From positions 62,001-126,000 of the forward strand of contig CAIVEI010000088.1 of the NCBI GenBank assembly GCA_903904835.1: a stretch of 64,000 nucleotides of DNA. The letters run 5' to 3'. Position numbers and translations under genes: made by a program. This stretch comes from an uncultured Schlesneria sp. (lineage in GTDB: Bacteria; Planctomycetota; Planctomycetia; Planctomycetales; Planctomycetaceae). The first letter of the stretch is position 1. Every line of letters starts with the position of its first letter. This document shows positions 42,205 to 52,527 of the stretch, piece after piece. Under the pieces are notes generated by a model. The model saw only the letters and a list, made by a program, of their open reading frames with translations, did no database searches and was not told where the DNA came from.

Positions 42205-44019
42205 ATGATCGGCCTGTCGAACTATTTGCGGATCAGTTTTGTGTCCGGCATCACGACCTTATCGTTATTCGTCGGAGCAATGGCTTGTTGGAGCGGGATA
42301 CGAACTGCAGCAGCCGCTGATGGCATGATCGGGCGACGAATCGTGGATTTCGTGCTTCCGGATACCTCCGGAAATGAGGTTGCGTTTTCAGACTTCCGCG
42401 ATGCGCGAGTCCGGATTGTCGTCTTCATGGGGACCGAGTGCCCCGTCGGGAATGCCTATGTTCCTGATCTCGTCGAATTTCAAAAACGGTATCGTGATCA
42501 GTCGGTCCAGGTACTCGGCATCAATGCCATGCTTTCAGACACCGCAGAATCGATTCAGAAACATGTTACTGAATACAAGATTGATTTTCCCGTTCTGATT
42601 GATCGCCAGCAGACCGTGGCCGATCTGTTCGGCGTGGTCCGAATACCGACAGCATACGTTCTTGATCGCCGTGGCAAAATCCATTACGTCGGCCGCTTTG
42701 ACGACCGGGTTGGTATTGGATTCCAGCGAGAAACCGCCGTCCGATCCGATGTCGAAGAAGCGGTTAAAGAAGTTTTGGCAGGAAAAGAGGTTTCAGTCAC
42801 TCAAGCAAAAGTCGAAGGATGCAAGATCACTCGTGAGTCACGACTGCCGAAGGATCATTCGGTGACATTTGCGAAGGATGCGGCCGAGATTCTTTACAAG
42901 CGGTGCGCGGGATGTCATCACGCCGATACCGCAGCGCCGTTTTCACTGCTGACGTTTAACGACGCCAAGGAACGAGCCGATATGATCCGAGAAGTCGTTG
43001 CGGATCGACGAATGCCTCCTTGGGATGCCGATGCTCGCCACGGCAAATTCCAAAACGACTTGCGACTGTCGCAGAACGAGATCGATACGCTGCTCGCTTG
43101 GATCGACGCAGGAGTACCACTCGGAGACGAGAAAGTCATTCCCGAGCCTCCACAATTCGCGGCGGGTTGGCAGATCGGTCAGCCCGATCTCGTGTTACAG
43201 ATGCAGGAGGAATTCACCGTTCCAGCGACAGGGACGGTGCGATATCAGTATTTCGTCGTTCCGACAAACGTCGATCATGATCTTTGGGTACAGGCTGCCG
43301 AGCCGAGACCAGGTAGTCGACGAGTGGTACACCATATCATCGTCTACATGCGCAAGGTCGGTTCGACGCAGAAAAAGGGGCTACCCGCGATCGGAGGATT
43401 TGCGGTCGGAGAAGAGCCCGTCGTCATGCCTGTTGGGACTGGTATCAAAATCCCTAAGGGTTACGAACTGATTTTTGAAGTGCATTACACGCCCAATGGC
43501 AAGGAAACGACCGACCGCTCCGAAATGGGAATCATTTTGTGCAAACAACCACCGGAACGAGCGGTTCAAAGCGGCCTGGCCGCCAACCTCCTTTTCAGAA
43601 TTCCTCCCGGCGACCCCGGTTATGAAGTGCAGTCGTCAACGATGATTCACAAAGACGTCGAATTGCTCAGCCTGATGCCTCATATGCACGTCCGCGGACG
43701 TGACTTCAAATTCACCGCCCGTTATCCCGATGGTCAAAACGAGATATTGCTCAACGTACCAAACTATGATTTCCAATGGCAGCATCGATACCGGCTCGCG
43801 CAGCCGAAAAAACTCCCAGCAGGAACCTGGATCGACTGCATCGCACACTTCGACAATTCCCGCGAAAATCCAGGCAACCCCGATCCCACGAAATTGGTCA
43901 CTTGGGGAGACCAGACATGGGAAGAGATGATGATCGGATTCTTCACTTATGTCGATCCGTTGCCAGCGCCCAAGCAGGAAACTGCGGGTGCGAGTGACTC
44001 GTTGAAGAAGAGTCAATGA
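42205..44019 (+). CDS. Redoxin / cytochrome c / monooxygenase-like fusion protein
   Basis: A 604-aa exported protein from the ATG at 42205. Order of parts: signal peptide, then a thioredoxin-like redoxin domain (IVDFVLPDTSGNEVAFSDF, VFMGTECPVGNAYV, VVRIPTAYVLDRRGKIHYVG), then a CAGCHH haem site in about residues 225-245, and then a copper-type-II ascorbate-dependent monooxygenase-like region (RRVVHHIIVYM, LLSLMPHMHVRGRDF, FDNSRENPGNPDP). The histidines HH and MHMHVRG resemble the copper ligands of that family. It is probably a periplasmic oxidase or electron carrier; the substrate is unknown. The mix is typical of planctomycetes. Confidence 0.8.
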   Translation: MIGLSNYLRISFVSGITTLSLFVGAMACWSGIRTAAAADGMIGRRIVDFVLPDTSGNEVAFSDFRDARVRIVVFMGTECPVGNAYVPDLVEFQKRYRDQSVQVLGINAMLSDTAESIQKHVTEYKIDFPVLIDRQQTVADLFGVVRIPTAYVLDRRGKIHYVGRFDDRVGIGFQRETAVRSDVEEAVKEVLAGKEVSVTQAKVEGCKITRESRLPKDHSVTFAKDAAEILYKRCAGCHHADTAAPFSLLTFNDAKERADMIREVVADRRMPPWDADARHGKFQNDLRLSQNEIDTLLAWIDAGVPLGDEKVIPEPPQFAAGWQIGQPDLVLQMQEEFTVPATGTVRYQYFVVPTNVDHDLWVQAAEPRPGSRRVVHHIIVYMRKVGSTQKKGLPAIGGFAVGEEPVVMPVGTGIKIPKGYELIFEVHYTPNGKETTDRSEMGIILCKQPPERAVQSGLAANLLFRIPPGDPGYEVQSSTMIHKDVELLSLMPHMHVRGRDFKFTARYPDGQNEILLNVPNYDFQWQHRYRLAQPKKLPAGTWIDCIAHFDNSRENPGNPDPTKLVTWGDQTWEEMMIGFFTYVDPLPAPKQETAGASDSLKKSQ

Positions 44020-44335
44020 TCGTCAAACTTGTCGGTCAATCGAAAACCCCTGATGTTGATCCTAGCGTATTTGTTGCTCGTTAAATCGCGAATTCGCCAG
44101 CGCGACGCAAACCAAAAGCTGACAACCCGGGACTCGGTTGTAGAAAATCCTGAACGTTGTGAATCGGATTGAGAAGACGTACAATTTTTTCATAACGTTT
44201 TTTCACGCTTCTCGATTTCGATGCTGCTGGTCTGTTCTGATGACGGTGCGGCGTATTTCCATTCCGCTACCTCATCTCGAATGTTTGGCAACTTCGAACG
44301 GTTTCTTTTCTCTGGCACACTTTGAGGTAATTTTC
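44020..44335. other. Intergenic region before the aldehyde dehydrogenase
   Basis: About 316 bases. The reading frame of the dehydrogenase stays open back to 44159, but the upstream residues have no dehydrogenase character and the GAGG ribosome-binding site points to the ATG at 44336. I see nothing else in it. Confidence 0.4.
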
Positions 44336-45877
44336 ATGGCGAACTCGACATCCCAAATTCGCGCATTGACCGCTTCAGCGTTTCGTACTCCTGAGAAGTT
44401 TACGGAGTTCTGCCGTAACGGTGGAAAACCACTTGGCGGCCTGATTGGGGGCGAAGAGACTCCAGGATCGATGAACGCAACCTTTCAAACGATTGATCCC
44501 GGATCACTGGAAGTTCTCGCGACGATCAGCGAAATGGGCGAGGCCGAAGTCGCTCGCGCCGTTTCCGCCGCGACCCACGCTTTTCAGGCATGGCGAAACG
44601 TCGACATCGAAAAGAAGATTGCTCTGGTCACCAAACTGGTCGAACTGTGTGAACGTGACAAGAACGTGCTGCTGGCCTGCGAAATCCTGGACGGCGGCAA
44701 AGTGTCAGAGCTGGCGGAAGGAGACTTCGGTCAGATCCGCGCCTGTGCAGAATACTTCTGCGGTGTGGCACGTAAGATCGCGATGGGCGACGGACCTTCA
44801 ATGCAAGTTGCGCCAGGCGTGCAGGGCTTTACGTATCGTGAACCTTGGGGCGTTGTCGCGGGGATCATTCCCTGGAATTATCCAATCGTACTGACCGCGT
44901 GGTTCATGTTCCCCGCGTTGCTGTCGGGTAACACGATTCTGATCAAGCCTGCTGAAGATACTCCACTTTCAGCACTCTACATCGGCAAGCTGGCTCAAGA
45001 AGCAGGCTTCCCGCCCGGCGTGATCAACGTGCTGCCTGGTCGTGGTGAGATCACTGGTCACTGCATCGCTGAACATCCTGGGGTCCGGTTCATCTCGTTC
45101 ACTGGTTCACCAGGTGTCGGACAAGCCATTCTGCGGACTTGCGATCGAAACGGGACCCGCATGAAGCGCGAGATGGGTGGCAACGGTGCTGCCATCGTTC
45201 TGGCCGATGCCGATCCTGCTGTGGTGGCTCGAATGATTGGACGATATACGAATCAGCACTTTGGTCAAACCTGTTGCACGATTCACCGGATTTTCGTCGA
45301 TCGCAAGATCGCTGATGACTTCACGGATGCTCAAAGCGCTTTCTTCAAAGAGCTTAAGATTGGTTATCAGGCTGACGCAGGAACTCAACTTGGCGCCGTG
45401 ATCAACCCAACCCAGCGCCGTCGGATTCTTGCGGCTCAGCAGGAAACCGTTGAACGTGGCGGAAAGCCGATTCTCGCTGGTGGCGAAGCGACGGTTACGG
45501 GTAAGAACGGCTTCTATCTGAAGCCAGCTTTGTATCGCACAGAACCAGGCCTCAACGTCAATCCGCTTGAAGTCTTCCACACCTACGCGACCATTTGCCC
45601 GGTTTCTTCAGCAGAAGAAGCTCTGCAACTGGCCAACGCCTCACCATACGGCCTGGGTGCCAGCATCTGGACGAAAGACATCAAGCGAGGTGTCAGTCTC
45701 GCCAAGCAGTTCCGGGACGGAACCTGCCAGGTCAACTGCCACAACTCGATCGCCTATGGCCTGCCATACGGGGGCCAGGGAATTTCGGGTGGTCCTGGCG
45801 GCGGCGTTAACTGTGAAGAAACGTTCCTGGACTACACACAAGTCAAGGCCGTTTACGTGGCTGATTACCCGGCGTAA
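44336..45877 (+). CDS. NAD(P)-dependent aldehyde dehydrogenase
   Basis: A 513-aa protein starting at ATG 44336 with GAGG 11 bases upstream. Motifs: WGVVAGIIPWNYP (cofactor binding), ILIKPAEDTPLS, FTGSPGVGQAI, catalytic Glu279 in REMGGNGAAIV, and catalytic Cys313 in FGQTCC. The C-terminal INCHNSIAYGLPYGGQGISG-like block (here VNCHNSIAYGLPYGG) is normal for the betaine-aldehyde/retinal group. It oxidises an aldehyde to its acid in the cytoplasm; the substrate is not readable. The ~35 residues before the family start are also odd (ALTASAFRTPEKF). Confidence 0.9.
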   Translation: MANSTSQIRALTASAFRTPEKFTEFCRNGGKPLGGLIGGEETPGSMNATFQTIDPGSLEVLATISEMGEAEVARAVSAATHAFQAWRNVDIEKKIALVTKLVELCERDKNVLLACEILDGGKVSELAEGDFGQIRACAEYFCGVARKIAMGDGPSMQVAPGVQGFTYREPWGVVAGIIPWNYPIVLTAWFMFPALLSGNTILIKPAEDTPLSALYIGKLAQEAGFPPGVINVLPGRGEITGHCIAEHPGVRFISFTGSPGVGQAILRTCDRNGTRMKREMGGNGAAIVLADADPAVVARMIGRYTNQHFGQTCCTIHRIFVDRKIADDFTDAQSAFFKELKIGYQADAGTQLGAVINPTQRRRILAAQQETVERGGKPILAGGEATVTGKNGFYLKPALYRTEPGLNVNPLEVFHTYATICPVSSAEEALQLANASPYGLGASIWTKDIKRGVSLAKQFRDGTCQVNCHNSIAYGLPYGGQGISGGPGGGVNCEETFLDYTQVKAVYVADYPA

Positions 45878-45910
45878 TCTTCGTGACTTTACTTGTTATG
45901 CGCAGGTCGA

Positions 45911-46197
45911 CGTGTTGTGCGTGGGTCTCCCGACCCCCGCACGGCACGTCGACCGAAGGTCTCCTCTTCGTCTTTCTCGCGTTGTGTAAGGACCTGTGGC
46001 CCTGCACAACGCCTTCGACCGATCGTCGCTACTTCGTCTTTGTCGTTAATGTCTTTAAGTACACAGTTGGTCCGACGGACACATTTCAATTTCTGAGCGA
46101 CAACTTGCGTGTCCAGACCCGAAAATCGAATCAAAATAAGAGGAGACCTTCGGTCGGCAGCAGTGCGGGGTAAGGAGACCCGCGCACAACGCCGGTT
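45911..46197. mobile_element. Non-coding element with ~55-bp inverted repeats (MITE-like)
   Basis: The left arm (about 45911-45969) and right arm (about 46138-46197) are imperfect inverted copies: both read (in opposite directions) GTTGTGC..GGGTCTCC, then CCCCGCAC, then the identical CGACCGAAGGTCTCCTCTT. The central ~170 bases have no gene. This is the size and form of a small non-autonomous element. It lies between the aldehyde dehydrogenase stop and the fusion protein start at 46274, so it may also carry promoter or terminator functions. Confidence 0.75.
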
Positions 46198-46273
46198 GTT
46201 TTTCACTTCTTCGATTCCGAAAGAGATTTGACGGCCGCGCAATAGGCGAATACCCACTTCAGGAGGGACTTCG

Positions 46274-49200
46274 ATGACTCGTGCGAGCGTGCTTCGTTTC
46301 TCAGTTGCACTGATGCTGGCCGCCAGTTTCGTCTCAATCGCTTCAGCACAGGAAAAACAGTCGTCGATTGACGACGACAAGAACTTGTTCGGACCAACAA
46401 AGATCTGGTCGATCCACCTCGAAATCCCTGCTAAAGAGTTTGAGGCGATGCAGCCGCCACAGCCCGGTGGGATTGGCGGAGCGCCGCCGGGACTCGGTGC
46501 TCCGCTGACCGCACAGAAACAGGGGGAGGCAAAACGAGCCAGCGAGTTCAGTTTATTCGGAACGGAGTTTCGCTGGGCTCAGACAGACTTCACTGCGGGT
46601 GATCAAACGTTGAAAAACGTCGGTATCCGGTATGCCGGGGACATTACCTATCTTGTCTCAGCGGCGAACGTAAAGCGTCCCCTGAAGATCGCGTTCGATA
46701 AGTTCGAACAACAGAAGTTTGGTGGCGTTTCCGCAATAAACCTGCACGCCATGCCCCTTGACCCGTCCAAGGCGCGTGAAGCACTCGCTTTTTACTTCTT
46801 CCGTGCCTGGGGCGTTCCGGCGCCGCGAACTGCGTTTGCCGAAGTGACCTTGACCGTTCCGGGGAAGTACGACAAGGAATATCTCGGCCTTTACACGGTC
46901 GTAGAAGATGTCGACGCAAGATTCCTCGGCGATCAGTTCGGTTCTGGCGATGGACTTGCCATGAAGCCGTTTCGTGTGCGAGGGATCGACGATCTTGGTG
47001 GGAACTGGGAGGCTTACAAGGGACAATATCGACCTCAACGTGATGCCACGCCCGAGGAACAGAAACGAGTCATCTCGTTCGCAAAACTCGTCAATACCGC
47101 CTCAGATGAAGAGTTTGAAAAACAGATCACGTCATTTATTGATGTCGACGAGTTTCTCAAGTTCCTGGCCGCCAATGCACTCACAGCCAATCTGGAAAGC
47201 TTCCTGGCGCTCGGACACAACTATACGCTTTACCTCGACGCAAAGACCAGACATTTTCATTTCATCCCCGGTGACCTGGAATTCTCGTTCGCGAATCTCA
47301 TGTTATTCGGGTCGCCCGATCAATTGATGGATCTGAGCGTGATGAAGCCCTATCCGGGAGAAAACAAACTTTCCGATCGACTGCTGTCAGTGAAAGCCAA
47401 TGCGGACCGATATCGTGAGTTACTCGGCATGCTTTCCTCAACTGCGTTTACAAAGGACAAACTTCTCAAAACCGCCACGTTGATCGATAACGCAACTAAA
47501 GTGATTCGTGACAAGGAGCAACAGACGATTGCCACACGACCCACTGCTGCAGGCGGATTTGGCCCAGGTCCAGTCGGGCCACAGCCACCCGATTTCAAGA
47601 CATTTGCCGAGAAGCGGCTCGCCTCCATTGCGACGCAACTCAGCGGAACAGGTAAGGGATACGTTCCTCAACCATTTAACTTTGGTCCGCCGCAACGAAA
47701 CAACGCGGCGACTCAACCAATTGACGAAGCGGGCTTTCGTGACAGCGTTAAGGTTCCCTCGGAGTTTGAAGCCACACTATTTGCCGCCCCCCCAAAAGTC
47801 AGTTATCCAGTCGCGATTGCCTGCGAACCGACAACAGCCGTTTATGTCGCCGTGGACGAGCAGGGATCGCTTGGGCGGACGCCCGGCGGCGGACGGATAC
47901 TTCGCTGCGTTGACCTCAACGACGATGGCAAAGTCGACGACGTGACTGTCTTCGCAAAGGTCGAACATCCACGCGGTGTGACTTTTCGTAGTGGAAAGGT
48001 CTGGGTCATGCATCCGCCGGATCTATCTGTCTTCGAGGATACAGACGGCGACGGCGTGTCCGATTCACAGGACGTTCTCGTGACAGGACTGACAACGAAT
48101 CAGATCGCAGACCGCGGAGGCGATCACACCACCAATTGCGTCCGTATGGGGATCGATGGCTGGCTGTATATTGGTGTCGGCGACTATGGCATCAAACAGG
48201 CCAGAGGAAAAGATGGACGAACACTCGTTCTGCGAGGTGGCGGGATTGTTCGAGTACGTCCAGACGGAACTGAACTGGAAATCTACTGCACGGGACTTCG
48301 CAACCCATTCGATCTGGCAATTGATCCGTTCTTGAATATCTTCACTCGAGACAACACCAATGACGGGGCTGGCTGGGACACTCGTGTCAGCCTGCTGAAA
48401 CAGTCGGCTCTTTACGGATACACTCAGCTTTTCGCGAACTTCACCGACGAGATCATGCCCACCTTGGGGACATTCGGTAACAGTGGTGGAACGGGCGGAC
48501 TGTTTATTCAAGATCCTCGTTGGCCTGCCCCTTTCAGAAATACGCTGCTTACTGGCGACTGGGGGCGCAGCGAAGTTTACCGGCATGCCCTGACAGCAAA
48601 CGGCCCAACGTTTGATTTAAAACAAGAAGTCTTCGTTCAGATTCCGCGAGCAACGGGAATGGACATCGATGGACGAGGTCGACTGTATGTCGCGAGCTGG
48701 CGAGGCGGAGAAGCGGCGGTTTACGTCGGTCCGAACATCGGCTTTGTGGCTCGCGTCACGCCCAGGGGACTGGAGTCACCTTCGTTTCCCGATCTGAAGC
48801 AGGCACCGATCAGCAAACTGATACAACTCCTTTCAGCACCACAGTCCGTGACTCGACTTCATACGCAGGGAGAAATCCTGGCTCGGGGTAAAAATCCTGA
48901 GGCGACAAAAGGCCTCGTGGCTCTCGCAACGGATGCCAACGCGTTATTAGAAGCTCGCGTTGCGGCGGTCTTTACTCTCAAGCAACTGGATGGGCAAGAT
49001 TCGCACTCTGCTCTGATCAAGTTGGTGGATGACTCCGCAGTTCGCGAGTTCGCATTGCGAGCGTTAACCGATCGCACGACCGAGTTGAAAGGGCTTGAAC
49101 CAAAGCCGTTTGTCGCGGCACTTAGCGATCCGTCGCCTCGCGTTCGAGCTCAATCGCTGATCAGTCTTGGAAGGCTGAATAATCCCGCTGTCGCCAGAGA

Positions 49201-50236
49201 AATTCTCCCTCTGACCGTACGCGAGCCAGGCTCGGTGATGCCGACGCAGCGACCGCTTCAGAACCAGCCTGACCCCGGTCGAGTTGTCCCTCATCTGGCG
49301 ATTCGCGCGTTAGTCTCTCTTCGGGCCATCGACGCTTGTCTTGAAGCCCTCGATGGTCCGCACGCAGATGGAGCACTCTGGGCCCTGCGGTACGTGCATG
49401 ATCGGATGGCGGTGGAAGGCTTGATCAAGCGATTGGGTACGGCTCGAACACCGGAATTGCGTAAAGGGATCCTTGTCACCCTGATCCGTCTTTACAACCG
49501 CGAGGCAGACTATGAAGGTTCGTGGTGGGGCATTCGACCCGATAACACGGGGCCTTACTTCGATCGTGTTCAATGGGAAATGAGTCCACGTATTGGCACA
49601 GTCCTGACGACCGCCATCAGAGATAGCGACCCCGACAGCATCGCCTACTACAAGAAAGAACTTTCGCGGCACGGTGTTACCCTAAGCGGGATTCCCAACG
49701 AAACGGATGTGGCCGGTAAAGAACCCGAAATCAGAATCGTGGTCCCCAAGGCTGATCAGGCCAATCCAAACCAGATTGGAAATATGAATATCGATGCCGC
49801 CAGCCAGCGAGTACTGACTTCAACCGGCGACCCCGGTAAAGGTGAGGCGATATTCAAGACCCAATCATGCGTGGCATGCCATACGACGGCCGATGGACAG
49901 ACGCCGAAGGGTCCGCATCTGTTTGAAATCGGCAAACGCTACAAAACGGGTGAACTGGTCGAATCCGTGTTAAAGCCGAGTGCCAAACTGGCTCAAGGTT
50001 ATGAAACGTATCAGTTCGTTCTGGTTGACGGACGAGTCTTCAACGGCTTCGTGGTGAGCGAGCGGGCTGACGCGACATTCATCAAAGAATCGGACGGCAC
50101 GGGACGCGAGATCAAGAAGGCCGACGTCGAAGAACGGCTGATCAAAAAAGTCTCGGCGATGCCAGAAGGTCTTGTCGCGAATCTGACGGTCGAACAATTG
50201 GCAGATCTGGTTGCGTACCTGCAATCTTTGAAATAA
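46274..50236 (+). CDS. CotH / PVC-type dehydrogenase / HEAT / cytochrome c fusion protein
   Basis: A 1320-aa exported protein with a GGAGG ribosome-binding site and a signal peptide (LRFSVALMLAASFVSIASA). Parts in order: a CotH-like kinase domain (about 30-450; RRPLKIAFDKFEQQKF-like segment, YLGLYTVVEDVD, GDLEFSFAN), a PVC-type membrane-dehydrogenase propeller (about 490-870; PSEFEATLFAA, DLNDDGKVDDVTVFA, DTDGDGVSDSQDVLV, GLRNPFDLAIDP), HEAT-like helical repeats (about 880-1160), and a C-terminal haem domain (TQSCVACHTTADGQTPKGP) with a long basic tail. It probably sits in the cell envelope and passes electrons. The next gene starts 8 bases after the stop with AAGGA, so they are one operon. 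Confidence 0.9.
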   Translation: MTRASVLRFSVALMLAASFVSIASAQEKQSSIDDDKNLFGPTKIWSIHLEIPAKEFEAMQPPQPGGIGGAPPGLGAPLTAQKQGEAKRASEFSLFGTEFRWAQTDFTAGDQTLKNVGIRYAGDITYLVSAANVKRPLKIAFDKFEQQKFGGVSAINLHAMPLDPSKAREALAFYFFRAWGVPAPRTAFAEVTLTVPGKYDKEYLGLYTVVEDVDARFLGDQFGSGDGLAMKPFRVRGIDDLGGNWEAYKGQYRPQRDATPEEQKRVISFAKLVNTASDEEFEKQITSFIDVDEFLKFLAANALTANLESFLALGHNYTLYLDAKTRHFHFIPGDLEFSFANLMLFGSPDQLMDLSVMKPYPGENKLSDRLLSVKANADRYRELLGMLSSTAFTKDKLLKTATLIDNATKVIRDKEQQTIATRPTAAGGFGPGPVGPQPPDFKTFAEKRLASIATQLSGTGKGYVPQPFNFGPPQRNNAATQPIDEAGFRDSVKVPSEFEATLFAAPPKVSYPVAIACEPTTAVYVAVDEQGSLGRTPGGGRILRCVDLNDDGKVDDVTVFAKVEHPRGVTFRSGKVWVMHPPDLSVFEDTDGDGVSDSQDVLVTGLTTNQIADRGGDHTTNCVRMGIDGWLYIGVGDYGIKQARGKDGRTLVLRGGGIVRVRPDGTELEIYCTGLRNPFDLAIDPFLNIFTRDNTNDGAGWDTRVSLLKQSALYGYTQLFANFTDEIMPTLGTFGNSGGTGGLFIQDPRWPAPFRNTLLTGDWGRSEVYRHALTANGPTFDLKQEVFVQIPRATGMDIDGRGRLYVASWRGGEAAVYVGPNIGFVARVTPRGLESPSFPDLKQAPISKLIQLLSAPQSVTRLHTQGEILARGKNPEATKGLVALATDANALLEARVAAVFTLKQLDGQDSHSALIKLVDDSAVREFALRALTDRTTELKGLEPKPFVAALSDPSPRVRAQSLISLGRLNNPAVAREILPLTVREPGSVMPTQRPLQNQPDPGRVVPHLAIRALVSLRAIDACLEALDGPHADGALWALRYVHDRMAVEGLIKRLGTARTPELRKGILVTLIRLYNREADYEGSWWGIRPDNTGPYFDRVQWEMSPRIGTVLTTAIRDSDPDSIAYYKKELSRHGVTLSGIPNETDVAGKEPEIRIVVPKADQANPNQIGNMNIDAASQRVLTSTGDPGKGEAIFKTQSCVACHTTADGQTPKGPHLFEIGKRYKTGELVESVLKPSAKLAQGYETYQFVLVDGRVFNGFVVSERADATFIKESDGTGREIKKADVEERLIKKVSAMPEGLVANLTVEQLADLVAYLQSLK

Positions 50237-50244
50237 GGAAATTC

Positions 50245-51663
50245 ATGAATCGTCTTACGTGTCTATTGATCATGCTAACCATATCCGGCCTGGATCAAAT
50301 CTGGCTTGCGCCGATCGAGGCTCAAGACAACCCGTCGAACGGCATCGTGAAATTCACAACGAAGGAAGATCATCAGAATATGCTGATGCAGCTTGGGATT
50401 ACCAAACTGCGTCCCGGGCCGAATGGAAATGAATCGGCTCCCAACCACGCAAATTACGATGAGGCACTCGCGAACCCGTTTCCCAATCTTCCCGAACTAC
50501 TCGCTTGTCAGGACGGAACCGTTGTCCAAACGAAAGAAGAATGGATCGAACGCCGACGTCCAGAAATTGTGGATCTCTTCGAAAAGGAAGTGATCGGACA
50601 AATCCCAGCAACGACACCCAAGGTGACGTGGAACGTCATTGAGGAAAAAGAAATTACGATCGCTGAAACTCCGATGATCGAAACCACGCTCGAAGGAATT
50701 GTCGATAATACCGCCTGTCCGGAGATTGATGTCAAGATTCAATTCACAGTCGGACGACCGAAGTCCGCTGACAAGCCTGTTCCGGTTCTGATGATGTTCA
50801 GTCTTTTCGGATGGCCCCGTCCCGGTTCCCCTGCGCCTGCGCGTCCACCATTTCGCTTTCCCGGCCCGTTGCCACAAGTAATTCTTGCCAAGGCAGGTTG
50901 GGGTTATGCATTTCTGATCCCAAACAGTGTCCAACCCGATAACGGAGAAGGATTGACACGTGGGATTATCGGCCTCACCAACCACGGCCAGCCTCGAAAG
51001 CCCGAGGATTGGGGAGCGCTGCGAGCCTGGGCTTGGGCCGCATCACGCAGCCTGGATTACCTCGAAACGAATCCGGCGTTTGATTCGAAGCGAGTCGGCA
51101 TCGAAGGGGTTTCGCGGTACGGAAAAGCAGCACTCGTCACGATGGCTTTCGATCAGCGATTTGCCGCCGCATTAGTGGCATCATCAGGGGAAGGCGGAGC
51201 CAAACTCCATCGTCGAAACTTCGGTGAAGCGGTCGAGAATCTGACCAGTTCGGGCGAATACCACTGGATGGCCGGTAACTTCTTAAAATACGGTGCCGCC
51301 GAGGCAGAATTCGGAAGCAGGAACGCAGGCGATATTCCGGTTGATGCACATCAGTTGATCGCACTGTGTGCCCCGCGACCCGTCTTCATCAGCTACGGTA
51401 TCCCGGAAAAAGGGGACGCCAAATGGCTCGACCAACAGGGAAGTTACATGGCAACCGTCGCCGCACAACCAGCCTATCGTTTGTTCAGTGCCGCAACCTT
51501 AGGTGTCTCAAACGATTATCGCAATGAGAAAATGCCGGCAGTTAACGTGAGTATGCTCGATGGAGCACTCGCCTGGAGACAGCACGACGGCGGTCACACC
51601 AGTGGCCCGAATCTTCCACACTTCATCGAATGGGCGAACAAGAAACTTGTTGAATCTCAATGA
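50245..51663 (+). CDS. CE15-like glucuronoyl esterase, secreted
   Basis: A 472-aa protein with a signal peptide (LTCLLIMLTISGLDQI, ending near IEAQ) and AAGGA just ahead of its start. The alpha/beta hydrolase features are GVSRYGKAAL with the nucleophilic Ser in the GCS-R-GK-type elbow, SGEGGAKLHRRNFGE, LIALCAPRPVFIS and the histidine in HDGGHTSG. This is the pattern of CE15 4-O-methyl-glucuronoyl methylesterases that free hemicellulose from lignin-like esters. It is 8 bases after the 1320-aa fusion gene, hinting at a joint role in polysaccharide use. Confidence 0.85.
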   Translation: MNRLTCLLIMLTISGLDQIWLAPIEAQDNPSNGIVKFTTKEDHQNMLMQLGITKLRPGPNGNESAPNHANYDEALANPFPNLPELLACQDGTVVQTKEEWIERRRPEIVDLFEKEVIGQIPATTPKVTWNVIEEKEITIAETPMIETTLEGIVDNTACPEIDVKIQFTVGRPKSADKPVPVLMMFSLFGWPRPGSPAPARPPFRFPGPLPQVILAKAGWGYAFLIPNSVQPDNGEGLTRGIIGLTNHGQPRKPEDWGALRAWAWAASRSLDYLETNPAFDSKRVGIEGVSRYGKAALVTMAFDQRFAAALVASSGEGGAKLHRRNFGEAVENLTSSGEYHWMAGNFLKYGAAEAEFGSRNAGDIPVDAHQLIALCAPRPVFISYGIPEKGDAKWLDQQGSYMATVAAQPAYRLFSAATLGVSNDYRNEKMPAVNVSMLDGALAWRQHDGGHTSGPNLPHFIEWANKKLVESQ

Positions 51664-51883
51664 GAGAAAAAACTCGGCGTTGTGCGAATTTATCCCGATG
51701 CGTTCCCTTTTGCGAAGCCCCTCAGTCATCGAATGATGATACCAACTACCGAAAAGGAGGTGCTGCGATTCGGTCATTGGACTGTTCAAAGGGACTATTG
51801 AAAGACTAATTTGATTCAGTGACTATTAGAAAGCTAGCCGACCTGATTCACTGGAACAGCCGTTTGGACAAGGCCAGAACGAG

Positions 51884-52333
51884 ATGGGTACTGTGTTATT
51901 CTTGTGTACGGGCAATTATTACCGTAGCCGTTTCGCCGAAATCCTTTTCAATTGGCATGCCACTCACCAGAAATTACCGTGGCGCGCCGATTCCAGGGGG
52001 CTGGCTCTTAATCCACGAAATCTTGGCTATATGTCGGAATTTACCGTTCACCGATTGAACCGAATGCAAGTTCCCTTCGATCAATATCTGCGTGATCCGA
52101 AGGATTTGGCACTCAACGATCTAGAAAGCTCCAACCACATCGTGGCGGTCAAAGAGTCGGAACACCGCCCTTTAATATCGAGGCGGTTTCCGGAGTGGTC
52201 GAACAAAATCGAATACTGGAAAATCCACGATATCGACTTTGAGGGGCCAGAAGAAGCCTTGCCACAACTGGAAATGCATGTCATCGATCTCATTCAGCGA
52301 ATCAAAGGTTTCTCACCTGAATCGACTGAGTAG
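51884..52333 (+). CDS. Low-molecular-weight protein-tyrosine-phosphatase-like protein
   Basis: A 149-aa protein. It begins MGTVLFLCTGNYYRSRFAE, in which C-T-G-N-Y-Y-R is the Cx5R phosphatase loop, with the ATG at 51884 placing the loop at residues 8-14 as in the family. The usual aspartate loop (DP) near the end appears only as IHDIDF, so catalysis may be weak or the relative arsenate-reductase type. It stands alone; the following 300 bases carry a palindrome. Confidence 0.7.
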   Translation: MGTVLFLCTGNYYRSRFAEILFNWHATHQKLPWRADSRGLALNPRNLGYMSEFTVHRLNRMQVPFDQYLRDPKDLALNDLESSNHIVAVKESEHRPLISRRFPEWSNKIEYWKIHDIDFEGPEEALPQLEMHVIDLIQRIKGFSPESTE

Positions 52334-52527
52334 CTAGTTCCGAAGAGGCGATCGCCGGGCGTGCAACAACGTTTACCGTGAACTCCGGCTCCTAATCCGC
52401 TTGGAAAAGACTTCAGGCGAAACAAGATCTCGACATTCTGCACTGCCCGACCGGGCGGGGGATAGCGCGTTTCTTCGCAATCAATTCCCGCCTGCTGAAA
52501 TCTGTCTTTCAAAACGACAGATCTCAT

